Assembly (NCBI RefSeq): GCF_002994745.2
Contig: NC_037092.1
Coordinates: forward strand, 8,484,501 to 8,548,500
Direction of reading: 5' to 3'
Source of the DNA: Rosa chinensis
Lineage: Eukaryota; Streptophyta; Magnoliopsida; Rosales; Rosaceae
Length of the DNA stretch: 64,000 nt
Of this stretch, positions 11,923 through 24,000 are shown piece by piece. The notes beneath the pieces were generated by a model. It made no database searches. It had not been told where the DNA came from and worked only from the letters and a program-made list of their open reading frames with translations. Both the position numbers and the translations under genes were made by a program. Each line of letters starts with the position of its first letter. Position 1 is the stretch's first letter.

Positions 11923-12817
11923 TTTGAGAGGGTTTTTCATTTAGTTCGTGTATTATACCCGAGCGAAGCCCCAAATCCCTTAACAGCCTCCTCCCCGAGA
12001 CCCCGACTCTTCACTATCAAGAGCACCCAATCCCAATCCCAATCCCTTACTTGAAGATAAAATCATGAAGAGCCCATATGTTTTTTGAAGAATTGGAACA
12101 AGAAGGAGGTATTATCGATCGAGAGAGGCGAATTGGAGCTCTGGTTATAGAATCTGATCGGCAAGTTTAGTGTCGACTGTCGAATTTGGATCGGTGAAGT
12201 CTGCGTCTGTGCGATTGAAGGTTGGTTGTTCTTTTAAGAGTTCGTATTTTTCTTTAATTTGATTACTGAATTAGCTTGAGTGTTTTTACTGAATTAGTTC
12301 GTATTGTTCGTATTGTTCATATCCTTGATTTGATTTACATATCCTAGTTTGTTCGTATTGTTCATATCCTTGATTTGATTTACATATCCTAGTTTGTTCG
12401 TGTGAATTGTGTGTGTTGAACTGTTGATCTGCTTGGTAGTTGGAAGGATGGTGTTTCGGAAGGATGGTGTATCATGGATGTGAACATAGCTTGTTTCATG
12501 ACTTCACACATGGTTATTTGATAAATGGCATCCCTTAGTAGAACCCGATCCACAACTTGGATGCTTTGATGTTTATAATTGAACATTCAATTTCAAAGGT
12601 TTAATAGGCTGAATTTTTGCTAAGAGAGTAAACAAGTTAAGATGAATATCCTGCCTCTGCTGAAGCCTCTGCTTGTCTTGCTTGTAATTTTGTTCCCCAG
12701 TAATGTTAAACCAATTAGCAAAGCAGCTGATGATCACGACTGCCCAGTTTGTGACTATGAATGAACAGTACCTTTGATTCCTTTGTAATATTCTCTCCTT
12801 GAAATTGTGTAGGCACA

Positions 12818-15575
12818 ATGAGTTCTAGTACTAGTGGGACAACAAAGAAAGATCATGCTTGGCGATGGACTAAACCAATTCCCGGAGAGTTGAAGTACTT
12901 TTTATGTGCATTTTGTGATCAAAGAAATACTGGTGGCATCTTTAGGTTCAAGCAGCATTTAGTTGGCACTCATAAGGGAATCAAACCTTGTAACAAAGTT
13001 CCACCAAATGTGAAAGATTGGTGCACTATAGCGCTTAAAAGAAATGATGAAGAGAAACGAGCAAGGATTGCGGTGCGTCGAGAGATGGGGGGATTGGAAA
13101 GTCTAGAAGAAGATGATGCAGATGATCATGAGGTGACAAATGTGGCTGCAAGTGAGAGTGGTAGTGCTCAAACTCCACTTGGTGGTGGTTCTACTGGTCA
13201 ACCGAAGGCTAGAGGACCGATGGACAAGTTTGTATCCTCAAAAGCTCGTCAAGTTACATTGAATACCTCATACAAGAAAGAAGAAAGACATGATGCGTGT
13301 AGGGCAATTGGGCGCTTATTTTATACTAGTGCATTGCCTTTCAATGTGGCAAATAATCCTTATTATTTTGCCGCATTGGAGATGGTTGCCAAATATGGTC
13401 CCGGTTTTCAACCTCCATCAAGTCATGAGTTAAGGACTTGGATTTTGAAGGAAGAAGTTGAAGATGTTCAAAAGTTGATAGTAGCACACAAAAAATATTG
13501 GAGCCACTATGGATGCACTATTATGTCGGATGGTTGGACGGATGGCAAGAGTAGGGTTATACTAAATTTTTTGGTAAATAGCCCTAAAGGTACATAGTTC
13601 TTGAAATCGGTTGATGCATCGGATACAATCAAAAATGGAGAGTTGATGCTAAATTACTTGGATAATATTGTGGAGGAGGTAGGGGAGGAGAATGTTGTCC
13701 AAATTGTTACAGACAATGCTTCCAATTATAAGTGGGCGGGAAAGGAACTAATGAAGCATACAAGCAAATTGTGGTGGACTCCGTGTGCGGCTCATTGCAT
13801 TGACTTGATGTTAGAAGATATTAGCAAGATGAAAGTCTTTGAAACTACCATTCAAAGAGCTAAGCAAATTGTGAAATTCATTTATGGGCACACACAAGTT
13901 CTTTCCATTATGAGGAAATTCACCGGCAACAAGGAGATTATTCGGCCGGTGGTTACAAGGTTTGCCACATATTTTCTCTCTCTTCAAAGTTTATATAAGT
14001 AAAAGGAGGCTCTTATTAGTATGTTTTCATCAAAAGATTGGTATGAATGTGGATGTACAAAACATAAGGATGCTTATGAGGTGAGGAAGTGGATCCTTCG
14101 TGACACACATTTTTGGAACCATGTTGCTTATTGCATAAAGAGTGTCTTGCCCCTTGTTTGTGTCTTAAGAGAGGTTGATTCGGAAGTGAGACCCGCCATG
14201 GGATATATCTATGAGTTGATGGATGCCGCAAAAGATAAGATTGCAAATAATCTTGGAAATGTGGAACAAAAGTATGGACCGATTTGGACGAGAATAGATA
14301 ATAGTTGGAGTCCACAACTTCATCAACCATTGCATGCGGTGGGTTATTACTTGAACCCTCAATTCTGATATGAAGACAACTTTAAAAATACCGAGCATGT
14401 GAAGAAGGGTTTGGAAGAGTGCATGGATAGGATGCTAGTTGGTGAGGCGCGTGTCGCAGCGGAAATACAATTGGACTTATATGAGCGAAAGCTTGGTAAG
14501 TTTGGAAGTGCGATGGCCGAATCTACTAGAAAAATCTGATCACCCGGTTAGTTATTATTTGCTAAACTTACTACTTTTAAATGCAATTTTACCAAATGTC
14601 TATATGATTTTGATTTATTAATTTATATTTATTTTATGTTCTTAGTGTTTTGGTGGGAAAAATATGGGACGCAAACACCGGAGTTGATGAATTTTGCTAC
14701 TCGGGTCCTTTCCCTTACTTGTAGTGCATCGGGGTGTGAGAGGAATTGGAGTACTTTTGAAATGGTAAGTTCTTTTTATCACTTTTAAGTTGAATTGTTA
14801 ATAGTTAATAATTGCTAGTCTATTGAATTAATTGTCGCATTTGTGTGTTGAATGTTGATTGTAGATTCATACTAAAAAGAGGAATAGACTTGAACACAAG
14901 AGGATGCATGCTTTAGTCTATGTGAAATATAATATTGCTCTAAAAGATAGGACTTTGAAAAGGAATGCTACAATGACCGATCCTATTGTAGTGGAAGAAA
15001 TTGAATCTGATGATGAATGGATAACAGAGATAGAGGATCCGGTTCTTCCCGCCGATCCACATTGGCTTGAGGACAATGTGGAAGATCTAACATTGAATGA
15101 TGAGGCGGTAAGAAATGTGCCAATTGGTACATATCAAAGTACCCTAATTGATAGAGAGCCTCCTCCTCGTGTGCATTCTCCTCCTCGTGAGCCTACTCCT
15201 CCCCGTGAGCCTACTCCTTCTCTTGATGAGCCTATTGTTTTATACAAAAGGAAATCTAGTGAAGGAGCATGTTCAAGTAAGTAACCATGTTCAAATAATT
15301 GTATAACATAGTATGCAAATAATTTCTCAACTCTTATCTTTAATTGTCTATCACCTTTTTGTATAGGTAAAAGAAAGGCTCCAAGGAAATCAATGCGTCT
15401 TGATGACATTGCGGATGATGGTATTAGAATTAATCCATATGATGAGACCAATCCTCTCTTCGAGCACCATGGTGATGATAGTGATGAAGGTGATAGTGAT
15501 AGTGGTGATAGTTTGGGTGATGATAGTTTGGATGGTGATCTTCTAATTGATGAGGATGATGATTTCCAAGGATGA
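12818..15575 (+). pseudogene. hAT transposase (BED finger, DUF659, dimerisation domain) with four stops
   Basis: Exons 12818–14546, 14646–14764, 14865–15276 and 15367–15575 join in frame to 823 codons. An N-terminal BED zinc finger (CAFC…H…H, residues about 30–55) is followed by a DUF659-type catalytic region. DGWTDG near residue 237 and TDNASN near 298 carry catalytic Asp residues, and the PCAAHCIDLMLEDI CxxH motif is near 323. The C-terminal hAT dimerisation domain (FWWEKYG…CSASGCERNWS) spans the second exon. The tail is Pro/Glu-rich and then acidic (GDDSDEGDSDSGD). There are four in-frame stops: TAG at 13595–13597, TAA at 14000–14002, TGA at 14366–14368 and TGA at about 14536–14538. No frameshift was found, so the break is by point change only and the protein is otherwise complete. 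Confidence 0.92.
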
Positions 15576-15864
15576 AGTTGATTTCAATAATTATTGTTCT
15601 TCTTTGGTCTTTCAACTTTATATATTTAGATTTATTATAGGTTTCGTGATTTTGTTGAATCATATGGTTTTAGTACTTGCTTATTATGAATGGATGGCAA
15701 TTTATAATGTTTTTTTTGTTACAATACATGTTCTATATATAAGACTAGTTCTATACGTAAATACAGGAAATTTATACGTAAGGCTTACGCCTTACGCCTC
15801 AAGGCGAACGCCTTGCTGAGGCTCTCTCGGCTACGCCTCAGCCTTTTAAAACATTGATGATTAT

Positions 15865-18800
15865 AACTTGTGATTGTGAATTGGGATGTCTGTTACATGT
15901 TTCAATTTTTATTCACCACAGTATACTGAACAAGAAATAATGTCCAATTTGATACTATTATTTTCATTGTAGAATAAGGAGGTAAGCTCTGTTGAGTAAT
16001 GATGCAGCAAAAGTCTCTAGCTTAATAAGATATAACAATCTCCAATTCTCCATAAATCAGGATAAGACGATATTTAACAAGAATTTCAAATTTCCCAATA
16101 GGTACATCCAACACAAATATCAAAAAAGAATTTAAGCTAACTAATCAATTTGTTCAAGTATCTGGTTGAATCAATATCTCTCCAAATTTTACAGCAAACA
16201 AATAAAGTTCTCCTCCAGTTCCATATAATCCCTTTAAACAGGGGAAGTTCCGATTCAGGGGTCATGGATGCATCGTATATTTCAGGAATACCAGCGCTAG
16301 GATTGTATTTTGCACAGATGGCTCACTTTTAAAATATAACATGCATGGATGGCTCAAACAACACCAAGGGTTTTGCCTTCAGCAAAAGGAATTGTACCCT
16401 GACCTACATAAACAAATTGAAATTAGTCAAATAAAAATCATCCAATGGAAACAAAAACAGTGAGGACCATGATGAAAAAAATTGTAACTAGTATACATCC
16501 CACAGATACAGAAAACAAGAAGGACCACAAAATTGGAAGTCAACTACCAATGACCTAACTTATAAGTTTCACCCTAGAAATAATGACTTTCAGTATAGTT
16601 TTTTTCTACGTCAGCTTACATTTTCCAATCGAACTCAATGCTGCAAATTAATCAACTAGACAATCTAGCAATTATATTTGTCAAAAACGAGTTGTGGTGA
16701 AACTGCTCAAAATCAATGAATTATCTAATCAACAAGGAGAGCAAAAGTCCAAAGATGAAAGAAGAGGGAAATCTACAAAGAAATCAATGGCTTGGTGCTC
16801 GACCAGGTCAGCAACTGGAAGATACTTAACTTGAATGGGAGGGGTAAAAAACAAGGTAGAGCCTAGTTTAAGTGAGAGATCCCACTAGTCTGGATGATGG
16901 CCATACATTTGGCAACTGCTGATGGGCATAAGAAAGATAACAAGACTAACTCTTCCTATTAGAGTTTATAGGAAAAATATCCGGTACTTAACCACATCCA
17001 GAAAGGCTAGCTTTAATAAGTTTCAACCATGATTTTGGAGCATCCTCCCCAACAGGCCTCCCAAAACAATTTCAACTCAGTATAGAGTCTAGGGCTTAGC
17101 TAATTCCTAGGGTATCAGCACCTGCCCCAATCTGCCCTTACAAACTAATTACCATACCATCCTAAACAAATTGGAAAGTGCCAATACTAAAGTTACAATT
17201 TCTAAAATGGTATATAGAAGGTTTAATTCAACAATGAATAGACCGAGACAATTTGAAAAGAATAATAAAGCATAAAAAGAAATTTCAAATTGCTTATCAA
17301 TTTCCAGTGTTAAACTCAAACGCTACATCCCAGCACTAATTTAATTATAAGGACTACTTCACTTCCCCAAAGTTTCAATCACACATTCCACAAAAGAAAA
17401 AAGAAAAAAGAAAAAAGAAAAAAGAAAAAAGAAAAAAGAAAAAAGAAAAAAGGAGCTTCTTAGTTATAACCGTATAGCTTATCGACCCATGTAACCTGAA
17501 CTGAAAACTCATCAAAACAACACCAAATCATCATACTCTGCCCATTCATCCCAGCAAATACGAGTGAAGCAATCAACTACAATCACCAAAATCATTCTTG
17601 ACTTCCTAAACAAAAAGCATACCCGTTTAAGCTCAAAATTAAGACAATGAAATCAAGACAAAAAGCATTGACCTTTTTGGGTCAATGAGGCTTCCTATTC
17701 AATGATTCAATCCATTCCATGGACAAAAAGTATTGACCTTTTTTCAATTTCTTTTGACCAACTCTATATCCCAGCAAAATCAATACTTGCAAAAGAATAC
17801 CAAAATTTCGACAATCAAATCAGAACACCAGCAATGAAATCATCAAACAAAATATGATGGCTCCATGATTCACCAATCTAAAAAGGATTAAATCATTGGA
17901 AAAAAAAAAAAAAAACCCTAAAATCAAGAGAGTAAAATCTAAGAAAAATACCTTCAAGATAGACCAATCCTATGATGATGAGGATGAATCAAGAATGGTA
18001 TATGGGAGGCTCTGAGGGATCCGTAGAAGGATTGAGAGTTGAGACGAGGGAGGAAGAACCCAAGACTGAACGTGGAGTCTCAAGACTAAACGGGATTGGG
18101 TAATGAGTTAAAAGAAAAAAAATTTAATGGTTTGCTATTCTATCCGTTTGATCAACTCAATTAACATCTAACGGCTGAGATGATTTCGTCCCGTTTTGTC
18201 CCTTTAATTTTGTCCCGCAGGTGAGCGGGCCTGTGCTGGTAAAACCATATTCACTGATTGTTGAAATTGAACCATTCAGTCTTTGTTTTTTCGGTTAAGA
18301 TAGCTGAGCCTCTATTTAATTAGTACATGTCAACTGCGCAGTTGACGCAACAATGACGCGATTGTGCAGTTTGACTCTATTTGGCTATGACTCCACTGCA
18401 CAGTGACTCAACAATTAATGATCTGTTTGTACTTAATATTCTTAACCAATGATGCTATACGTTTCGATGAAAAAGATGATAGGTAAAGATCAACTTCAAG
18501 TGTATATGAGTCTTGTTTGGATATAGGATTCACCTTTGATCATGGTTTTCGTCCACCAAAAAAATTATCCGACTTGTCTCTCTTGTTACACGTAAACAAC
18601 ACTGTGCCGAAAAAGAAAACACAAACATGAATCCAAACTTTGGTTTTGGTTACGTTGCCCTAGCCTACGCCATACATCAGAGAGAAAAAAAGAAGATGGG
18701 ATGAGTATGTGGACTGGTAGAGCTATCCCATACATCCGGCCACCTCTTAGCTCACTTTATTTATTTATTTTTTTTTTGTCCATTAATTTCAGCAAGCTCA

Positions 18801-19067
18801 CTTTATTCTTTTAGGTAAACATGCATGATGATATCTCTGGCAATTAAGGAAGCATCTCCTTTCCATTTTTCAGCCAAGGAGAACTGAGTAGGACTATTTC
18901 TTCTCCTACGTACGCTTAGCCCCAAGACAGAGGTGGAGCTCCCCTGTTACGATTACCTGCAACCGTAGTTCCATTATTGCTCTTTTTTCCTGTTGCACTG
19001 TTCTTGAGCTACTTGATTTTTGCCTACTTTAGGGTTCCTTCATTATGTAAAATTATATCTTTGTTGC
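15865..19067. other. Mostly non-coding stretch; possible minus-strand transcript
   Basis: No convincing coding region is seen. On the minus strand, pyrimidine-rich sequence at about 18080–17953 ends in a good donor (CTTGAAG followed by GTATTTTT). At 16403 an acceptor with a pyrimidine tract opens a short frame that ends at 16354 (QGTIPFAEGKTLGVV, then stop). These could be the first and last exons of a spliced transcript, but no start codon or middle exons could be assigned. I recognise no family. Confidence 0.3.
17392..17452. repeat. AAAAAAG heptamer minisatellite
   Basis: About eight copies of a 7-bp unit (AAAAAAG) stand in a row without interruption. It is a simple-sequence tract, not a CRISPR array, because there are no spacers. 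Confidence 0.92.
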
Positions 19068-19924
19068 TTTATGGCAATTGTAGATTTGCATTCTATTTTG
19101 GGGAAATATCACTAATGGTCACTGAGTTATGATTTATTCGACATTTAACTCACTGTATTTTCAACAATATCACTTAACTCACTCAATTTTACATCCGTCT
19201 TTCACTTAACTCACTGCCGTTAATGCTACTGTTAGAAGCCGTTAAAATTAAGGGTATATTTTTCAAAACACTTAAAAATCATTTTTAACTTAAAAAAACT
19301 ACATTTATTATACTTTTTTTTAATTTTTTTTTAATTTTTTAAATTTCTAATAAAAATGATTTTTTTAACTTAAATATAATTTGAAAAAAATTTGTCTTTT
19401 TTAAAAAAAAATTCATTTTTTTAGTGCTTAGACAAATATACCCTCAATTTACATTTATTAGACTTTTTCAATTTTTTAAATTTCTGAGATTTCTAATAAA
19501 AAATGATTTTTTTAACTTAAATATAATTTGAAAAAACTTATTTTATTTATTTTTTATTTTTTTTAAGTTAGAAATGCATTTTTTTAGTGTTTAGACAAAT
19601 ATACCCTCAATTTTAATAGCTTTTAACGACAGTGAGTTAAATGAAAGACAAATGTAAAATTGAGTGAGTTAAGTGATATTGTTGAAAATACAGTGAGTTA
19701 TTCGACACTTAAGTCATAACTCAGTGACCATTGATGATGTTTTCACTTCTATTTTTACTCGTTAAGTTGCTGACTTCATGTTTCTTCCTTACCACAAATA
19801 TCCCCGACCCACTCTGGTTCAACTCCATTAGAGTTGAATTTAAGGTCTCTCGGGAAGGTACCGCTAGGTTTGATGGTATGTGGGTTCTCTTTTGTAACTT
19901 TACTGGAATCACTGTGTCAACCAA
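19068..19924. repeat. Duplicated block A (contains the Mutator-type MITE)
   Basis: The parts flanking the MITE, 19068–19099 and 19756–19924, match 31131–31375 closely. Shared stretches include GATTTGCATTCTATTTT, GTTGCTGACTTCATGTTTCTT and GGGTTCTCTTTTGTAACTTT. The copy at 31.1 kb lacks the MITE and so represents an empty site. I do not recognise what the block once encoded. Confidence 0.85.
19100..19746. mobile_element. Mutator-type MITE with long inverted repeats
   Basis: The 647-bp element has long inverted termini. About 110 bp at each end (ATGGTCACTGAGTTATGA…, then AACTCACTGTATTTTC… and ACTTAACTCACTCAATTTTAC…) match in reverse complement, and the similarity continues imperfectly toward the centre. 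It is flanked by a perfect 9-bp target duplication, TTCTATTTT, at 19091–19099 and 19747–19755, typical of the Mutator superfamily. It has no coding capacity. The paralogous block at 31131–31375 has a single uninterrupted GCATTCTATTTT at the matching place. Confidence 0.92.
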
Positions 19925-19984
19925 AAAAATTGATCGAAAAAATTCAAAATGCAATCTTGTCACTTCTTTTAGAATTATACACTG

Positions 19985-19989
<5 letters not shown>

Positions 19990-20032
<43 letters not shown>
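19990..20032. repeat. TA dinucleotide repeat followed by T run
   Basis: Thirteen TA units (19990–20015) run directly into about 17 T residues. This is simple sequence. Confidence 0.9.
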
Positions 20033-20527
20033 AGAAGTAATTTTATATGTATAGACACCCTAATAGCAAATCACCCAATTAGAATCACCATAATCACATT
20101 AGTTAGGGAGCTAAATCTACAAAATTGAAAAACCGTACAAAAGAAGTAGTGCAGAGCTTCTGCTGTCGATCGTGCCTCTGTGGCTCTGTGCATTTCTAAA
20201 TGGCAGGACTTCACTCAATCACCAATTCACCATAAACTTGGGCTAGTTAGCAATTAAAATATAGCACGTGCCACACGACTGGTCATGGCCATGCATGCAT
20301 CATGCGTAGGTGAAGAAGCCAAGTACTGATGAATTAATCACTAGTTAATTAGTTAATTACCAAGCTGAATCCTGGTGATCGATCTATTTAACCTTCTCCA
20401 GCCATGCAAAAAGTTTCTTTAAATATACATTCCTTCCATTCATACTCAAGCTTCCCCCCAGATCTTTAGCAATGCCATTCTCAAGAGTAAAGACTGAGAT
20501 TTTGAGTTTTGTGAGAAAATATCCTCT

Positions 20528-20911
20528 TGTTGAGGCATTAGGGTTTAAGAGATATAGTCGTTAGGACTTAATTCTTGTTAGTTGCTTTATTTACTCTTTC
20601 TGTTAATAATGCCCTGGATGTTAGGGTAGTCAGTTTGTATTTGAATTGGTCTTAAACTTAGGACTTAATTCTTGTTAGTTGCTTTATTTACTCTTTCTGT
20701 TAATAATGCCCTGGATGTTTGGGTAGTCAGTTTGTATTTGAATTGGTCTTAAACCACTTCCCACGTTCTTAGGTGTTGTGAACGTGGTGTTTAATTTGTT
20801 TTGTTCTTCTTTGTAAAAGGCTTGTATAAAGCCGCTGTCTTGGTAATTCAATATGTAGCGTCAGCCTTCTAAACACTTTGAGTTCTTGTGAGTTTGTTCT
20901 GAGTTCTAACA
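20528..20911 (+). repeat. 5' LTR of copia element, with internal 97-bp tandem duplication
   Basis: It begins TGTTGAGGC and ends TTCTAACA. Length is 384 bp against 287 bp for the 3' LTR. The whole difference is a 97-bp tandem duplication (20561–20657 and 20658–20754) absent from the 3' LTR. The two units differ by only a base or two (GATGTTAGGG against GATGTTTGGG). Confidence 0.95.
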
Positions 20912-20912
20912 G

Positions 20913-20925
20913 TGGTATCAGAGCC
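20913..20925 (+). other. Primer-binding site (tRNA-iMet)
   Basis: TGGTATCAGAGCC starts one base after the 5' LTR and matches the usual copia primer site complementary to the 3' end of initiator methionine tRNA. Confidence 0.92.
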
Positions 20926-21023
20926 CCATCACAGGGGCCTGATTGAGTGTGTGAGAAACTGTAGTTTCTTAAGGAAGAAGCAAGAGTGAGAGATCGTAAA
21001 AAGGAGAGAAGAGTAGGGAGATC

Positions 21024-24000
21024 ATGACAACAGAGAACAACTTTGTTCAGCCAGCGATTCCACGGTTCGATGGTCATTACGACCATTGGGCCATGCTCAT
21101 GGAAAACTTCCTCAGATTGAAGGAGTATTGGGGATTAATAGAGTGGAATACCTGCAGCAGCAGATGAGGGAGAGCCAACAGATGCACAGCGAAAAACCAT
21201 TGAAAATCTGAGATTGAAAGATTTAAAGGTCAAGAACTATCTATTCCAAGCTATAGATAGAACATTATTGAGACCATTCTTAATAAGGAGACAGCAAAGG
21301 CGATCTGGGATTCGATGAGATTGAAGTATCAAGGCTCTACCAAGGTGAAATGAGCTCAACTACAGGCTTTGAGAAGAGAGTTCGAGATTCTTGGCATGAA
21401 GGAGGGAGAAAAGGTCGATGAATACTTTGCCAGGACATTGACCATTGCTAACAAGATGAAAGCACAAGGAGAAAGGATGGAGCAGAATGTGATTGTGGAG
21501 AAAATCTTGAGATCGATGACTCCTAAATTCAATTATGTAGTGTGTTCAATAGAGGAGTCCAACAATCTCTCCACCATGACCATAGATGAGCTTCAAAGCA
21601 GTCTGCTGGTCCATGAATAGAGGATGCAAGGACAGCAGGAGGAAGAGCACGTATTGAATGTCACCAATTCAGAGAAGTTTGGGGGAAGAGGTGAATACCG
21701 AGTTGAGGGGAGAGGAAGAGCTCGTGGAAGCTACAGAGGAAGAGGAAGAGGACGAGGCAGGGGTAGACAACCCTTCAATAAGTCCTTGGTCGAGTGCTAC
21801 AGATGCCACAAGCTAGGGCATTTTCAATATGAATGCCCTAGCTGGGAGAAGGGTGTGAATTACGCTGAGTTGGACGAGGAGGAAGAAATGCTTCTCATGT
21901 CATATGTAGAGATGAAGGGCTCAACAAGGGAGAATGTTTGGTTCTTAGACTCCGGATGCAGTAACCACATGTGTGGTCACAAGGATTGGTTCTTTGATTT
22001 AGATGAAAAATTCAGACAATCAGTAAGGCTCGGAGATAACTCGAGGATGATGGTGATGGGACGAGGAAATGTCAAGCTGAACATCAATGGAATAACTCAG
22101 GTAATACTAGAGGTTTATTTTATTCCTAAGTTAAGAAATAATCTCTTAAGCATCGGTCAACTTCAAGAGAAGAATCTAGCTATTCTCATTCAGTATGGGA
22201 TGTGTAAGATCTACCATCCAAGAAGGGGATTAATTATGGAAACACAGATGTCAGCCAACAGGATGTTTGTTGTGCTTGCTTCTGTGATTTCTCCGACCTC
22301 AACTTGCCTTCAAGCAACACTCGAGGACAACACACAATTGTGGCACTACCGGTATGGACATCTCAATTTCAAAGGGCTGAGAACTCTTCTTCATAAGAAG
22401 ATGGTCAGAGGTTTGCCAATGCTCAAGGTTCCATCAAAAGTGTGTGGTGATTGTTTGACTGGGAAGCAACACCGAGAAGCAATACCAAAGAAAAGCTTAT
22501 GGAGGGCATCTAAGAGACTCCAACTTGTCCATGCAGATATTTGCGGGCCTATCACACCGGAATCGAACAGCGGCAAGAGGTATGTAATCACCTTCATTGA
22601 TGATTACAGTAGAAAGACTTGGGCATATTTTTTATCTGAAAAGTTTGAAGCTCTAGCTATGTTCAAAAAGTATAAGTTGCTTGTTGAAAAAGAGATTAGT
22701 GATGTTATTTGCTGCTTAAGAACCGATAGAGGTGGGGAGTTCACCTCGCTCGAGTTTAACAACTTTTGTAGCTTGAATGAAATTAGCAGGCAGCTTACCA
22801 CAGCTTACACCCCGCAACAAAATGGGGTTGCCGAGAGGAAGAACCATACTATAATGAATATGGTGTGTTGTATGCTATCAGGGAAAGAAGTACCAAAGGT
22901 GTTTTGGCCAGAAGCAGTTAACTAGTGTATTTATGTGCTGAATCGGAGCCCTACTCTTGCTGTCAAAGGTGTTACCCCTGAAGAAGCTTGGAGCAGCATA
23001 AAGCCATCAGTTGATCATTTTCGTGTATTTGGGTGTGTGGCTCATGTTCAAGTGCTTGATAGTCGAAGGAAAAAGCTTGACAATAAGAGCTTTCGGTGTG
23101 TCGTTTTGGGTGTAAGTGAGGAGTCAAAAGACTATAGGCTTTACGACCCAATATCAGGGAAGATAGTGATTAGCAGAGATATAGTGTGTGATGAGGATGA
23201 GAAGTGGAACTGGGGTAGAAGTGCAGAGGAGGTGAAATGTGATGTGTTGGAGTGGGGAGATGAGAATGAAGTTGAAATTGGAGATGCTGGAGCTAGTGAG
23301 GAAGAAGAAGGTTTAGAGGATGAGCAAGTTGAAGAAACTAATAACTCTTCACCAAATGAGTCTTCTGAAAAGACATCATTGAGTCCAGATCAAGGGAGGA
23401 ATAGGAAACAGCCGATTTGGATGGAAGATTACGTGATTGGTGACGACTTGTCTGATGAAGAAGAGGCACACAATCTTGTGATGTTTACTTCTGTTGAAGA
23501 TCCAGCCACATTTGAGGAAGCATACAAGAGCACGAAATGGAGGGAGGCACTGGATATAGAGATGAGGGCTATTGAAAGGAACGAAACATGGGAATTGACT
23601 ACCTTGCCGGCTGAAGCTAGAAGAATAGGAGTGAAGTGGGTGTTTAAAACGAAGCTTAACGAGAATGGGGATGTGGACAAACATAAGGCCCGACTTGTAG
23701 CAAAGGGGTACTCTCAAAGGCATGACATTGATTATAATGAAGTCTTTGCACCGGTAGCTAGATGGGATACGATCAGAACAATCCTAGCTCTTGCAGCCCT
23801 TAAAGGTTGGTGTGTATTTCAGTTAGATGTAAAAAGCACATTTTTGCATGGAGAATTAAATGAGGCAGTGTTCATTGACCAACCCCAAGGTTACGTGAAG
23901 CAAGGAGAAGAGCACAAGGTTTATAGGCTGAGGAAAGCATTGTAATGGCTCAAGCAGGCTCCTCGATCCTGGTACAGCAGAATTGAGACCTATTTCTTTC

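Larger units (their letters stand above)
11705..15856 (+). mobile_element. hAT transposon, full length, autonomous type but inactive
   Basis: The ends are CAATGTTTTAAAA and TTTTAAAACATTG, perfect inverted repeats of 13 bp. They are flanked by an 8-bp target duplication, ATGATTAT, at 11697–11704 and 15857–15864, which is the hAT hallmark. Both subterminal zones are GC-rich and full of AGGCG/CGCCT motifs (11712–11870 and 15780–15845), probable transposase-binding repeats. A 26-bp perfect palindrome lies at 11897–11922. The only gene inside is the disabled transposase at 12818–15575. The element at 28009–30409 has related ends, so this family has mobilised at least one non-autonomous derivative. 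Confidence 0.95.

Noticed and set aside
15430..15663. Minus-strand His/Tyr-rich frame
   Set aside because: It is the reverse of the acidic GAT-repeat tail of the hAT transposase.
17392..17452. CRISPR-like regular repeat
   Set aside because: Units abut without spacers; this is a simple minisatellite in a plant genome.
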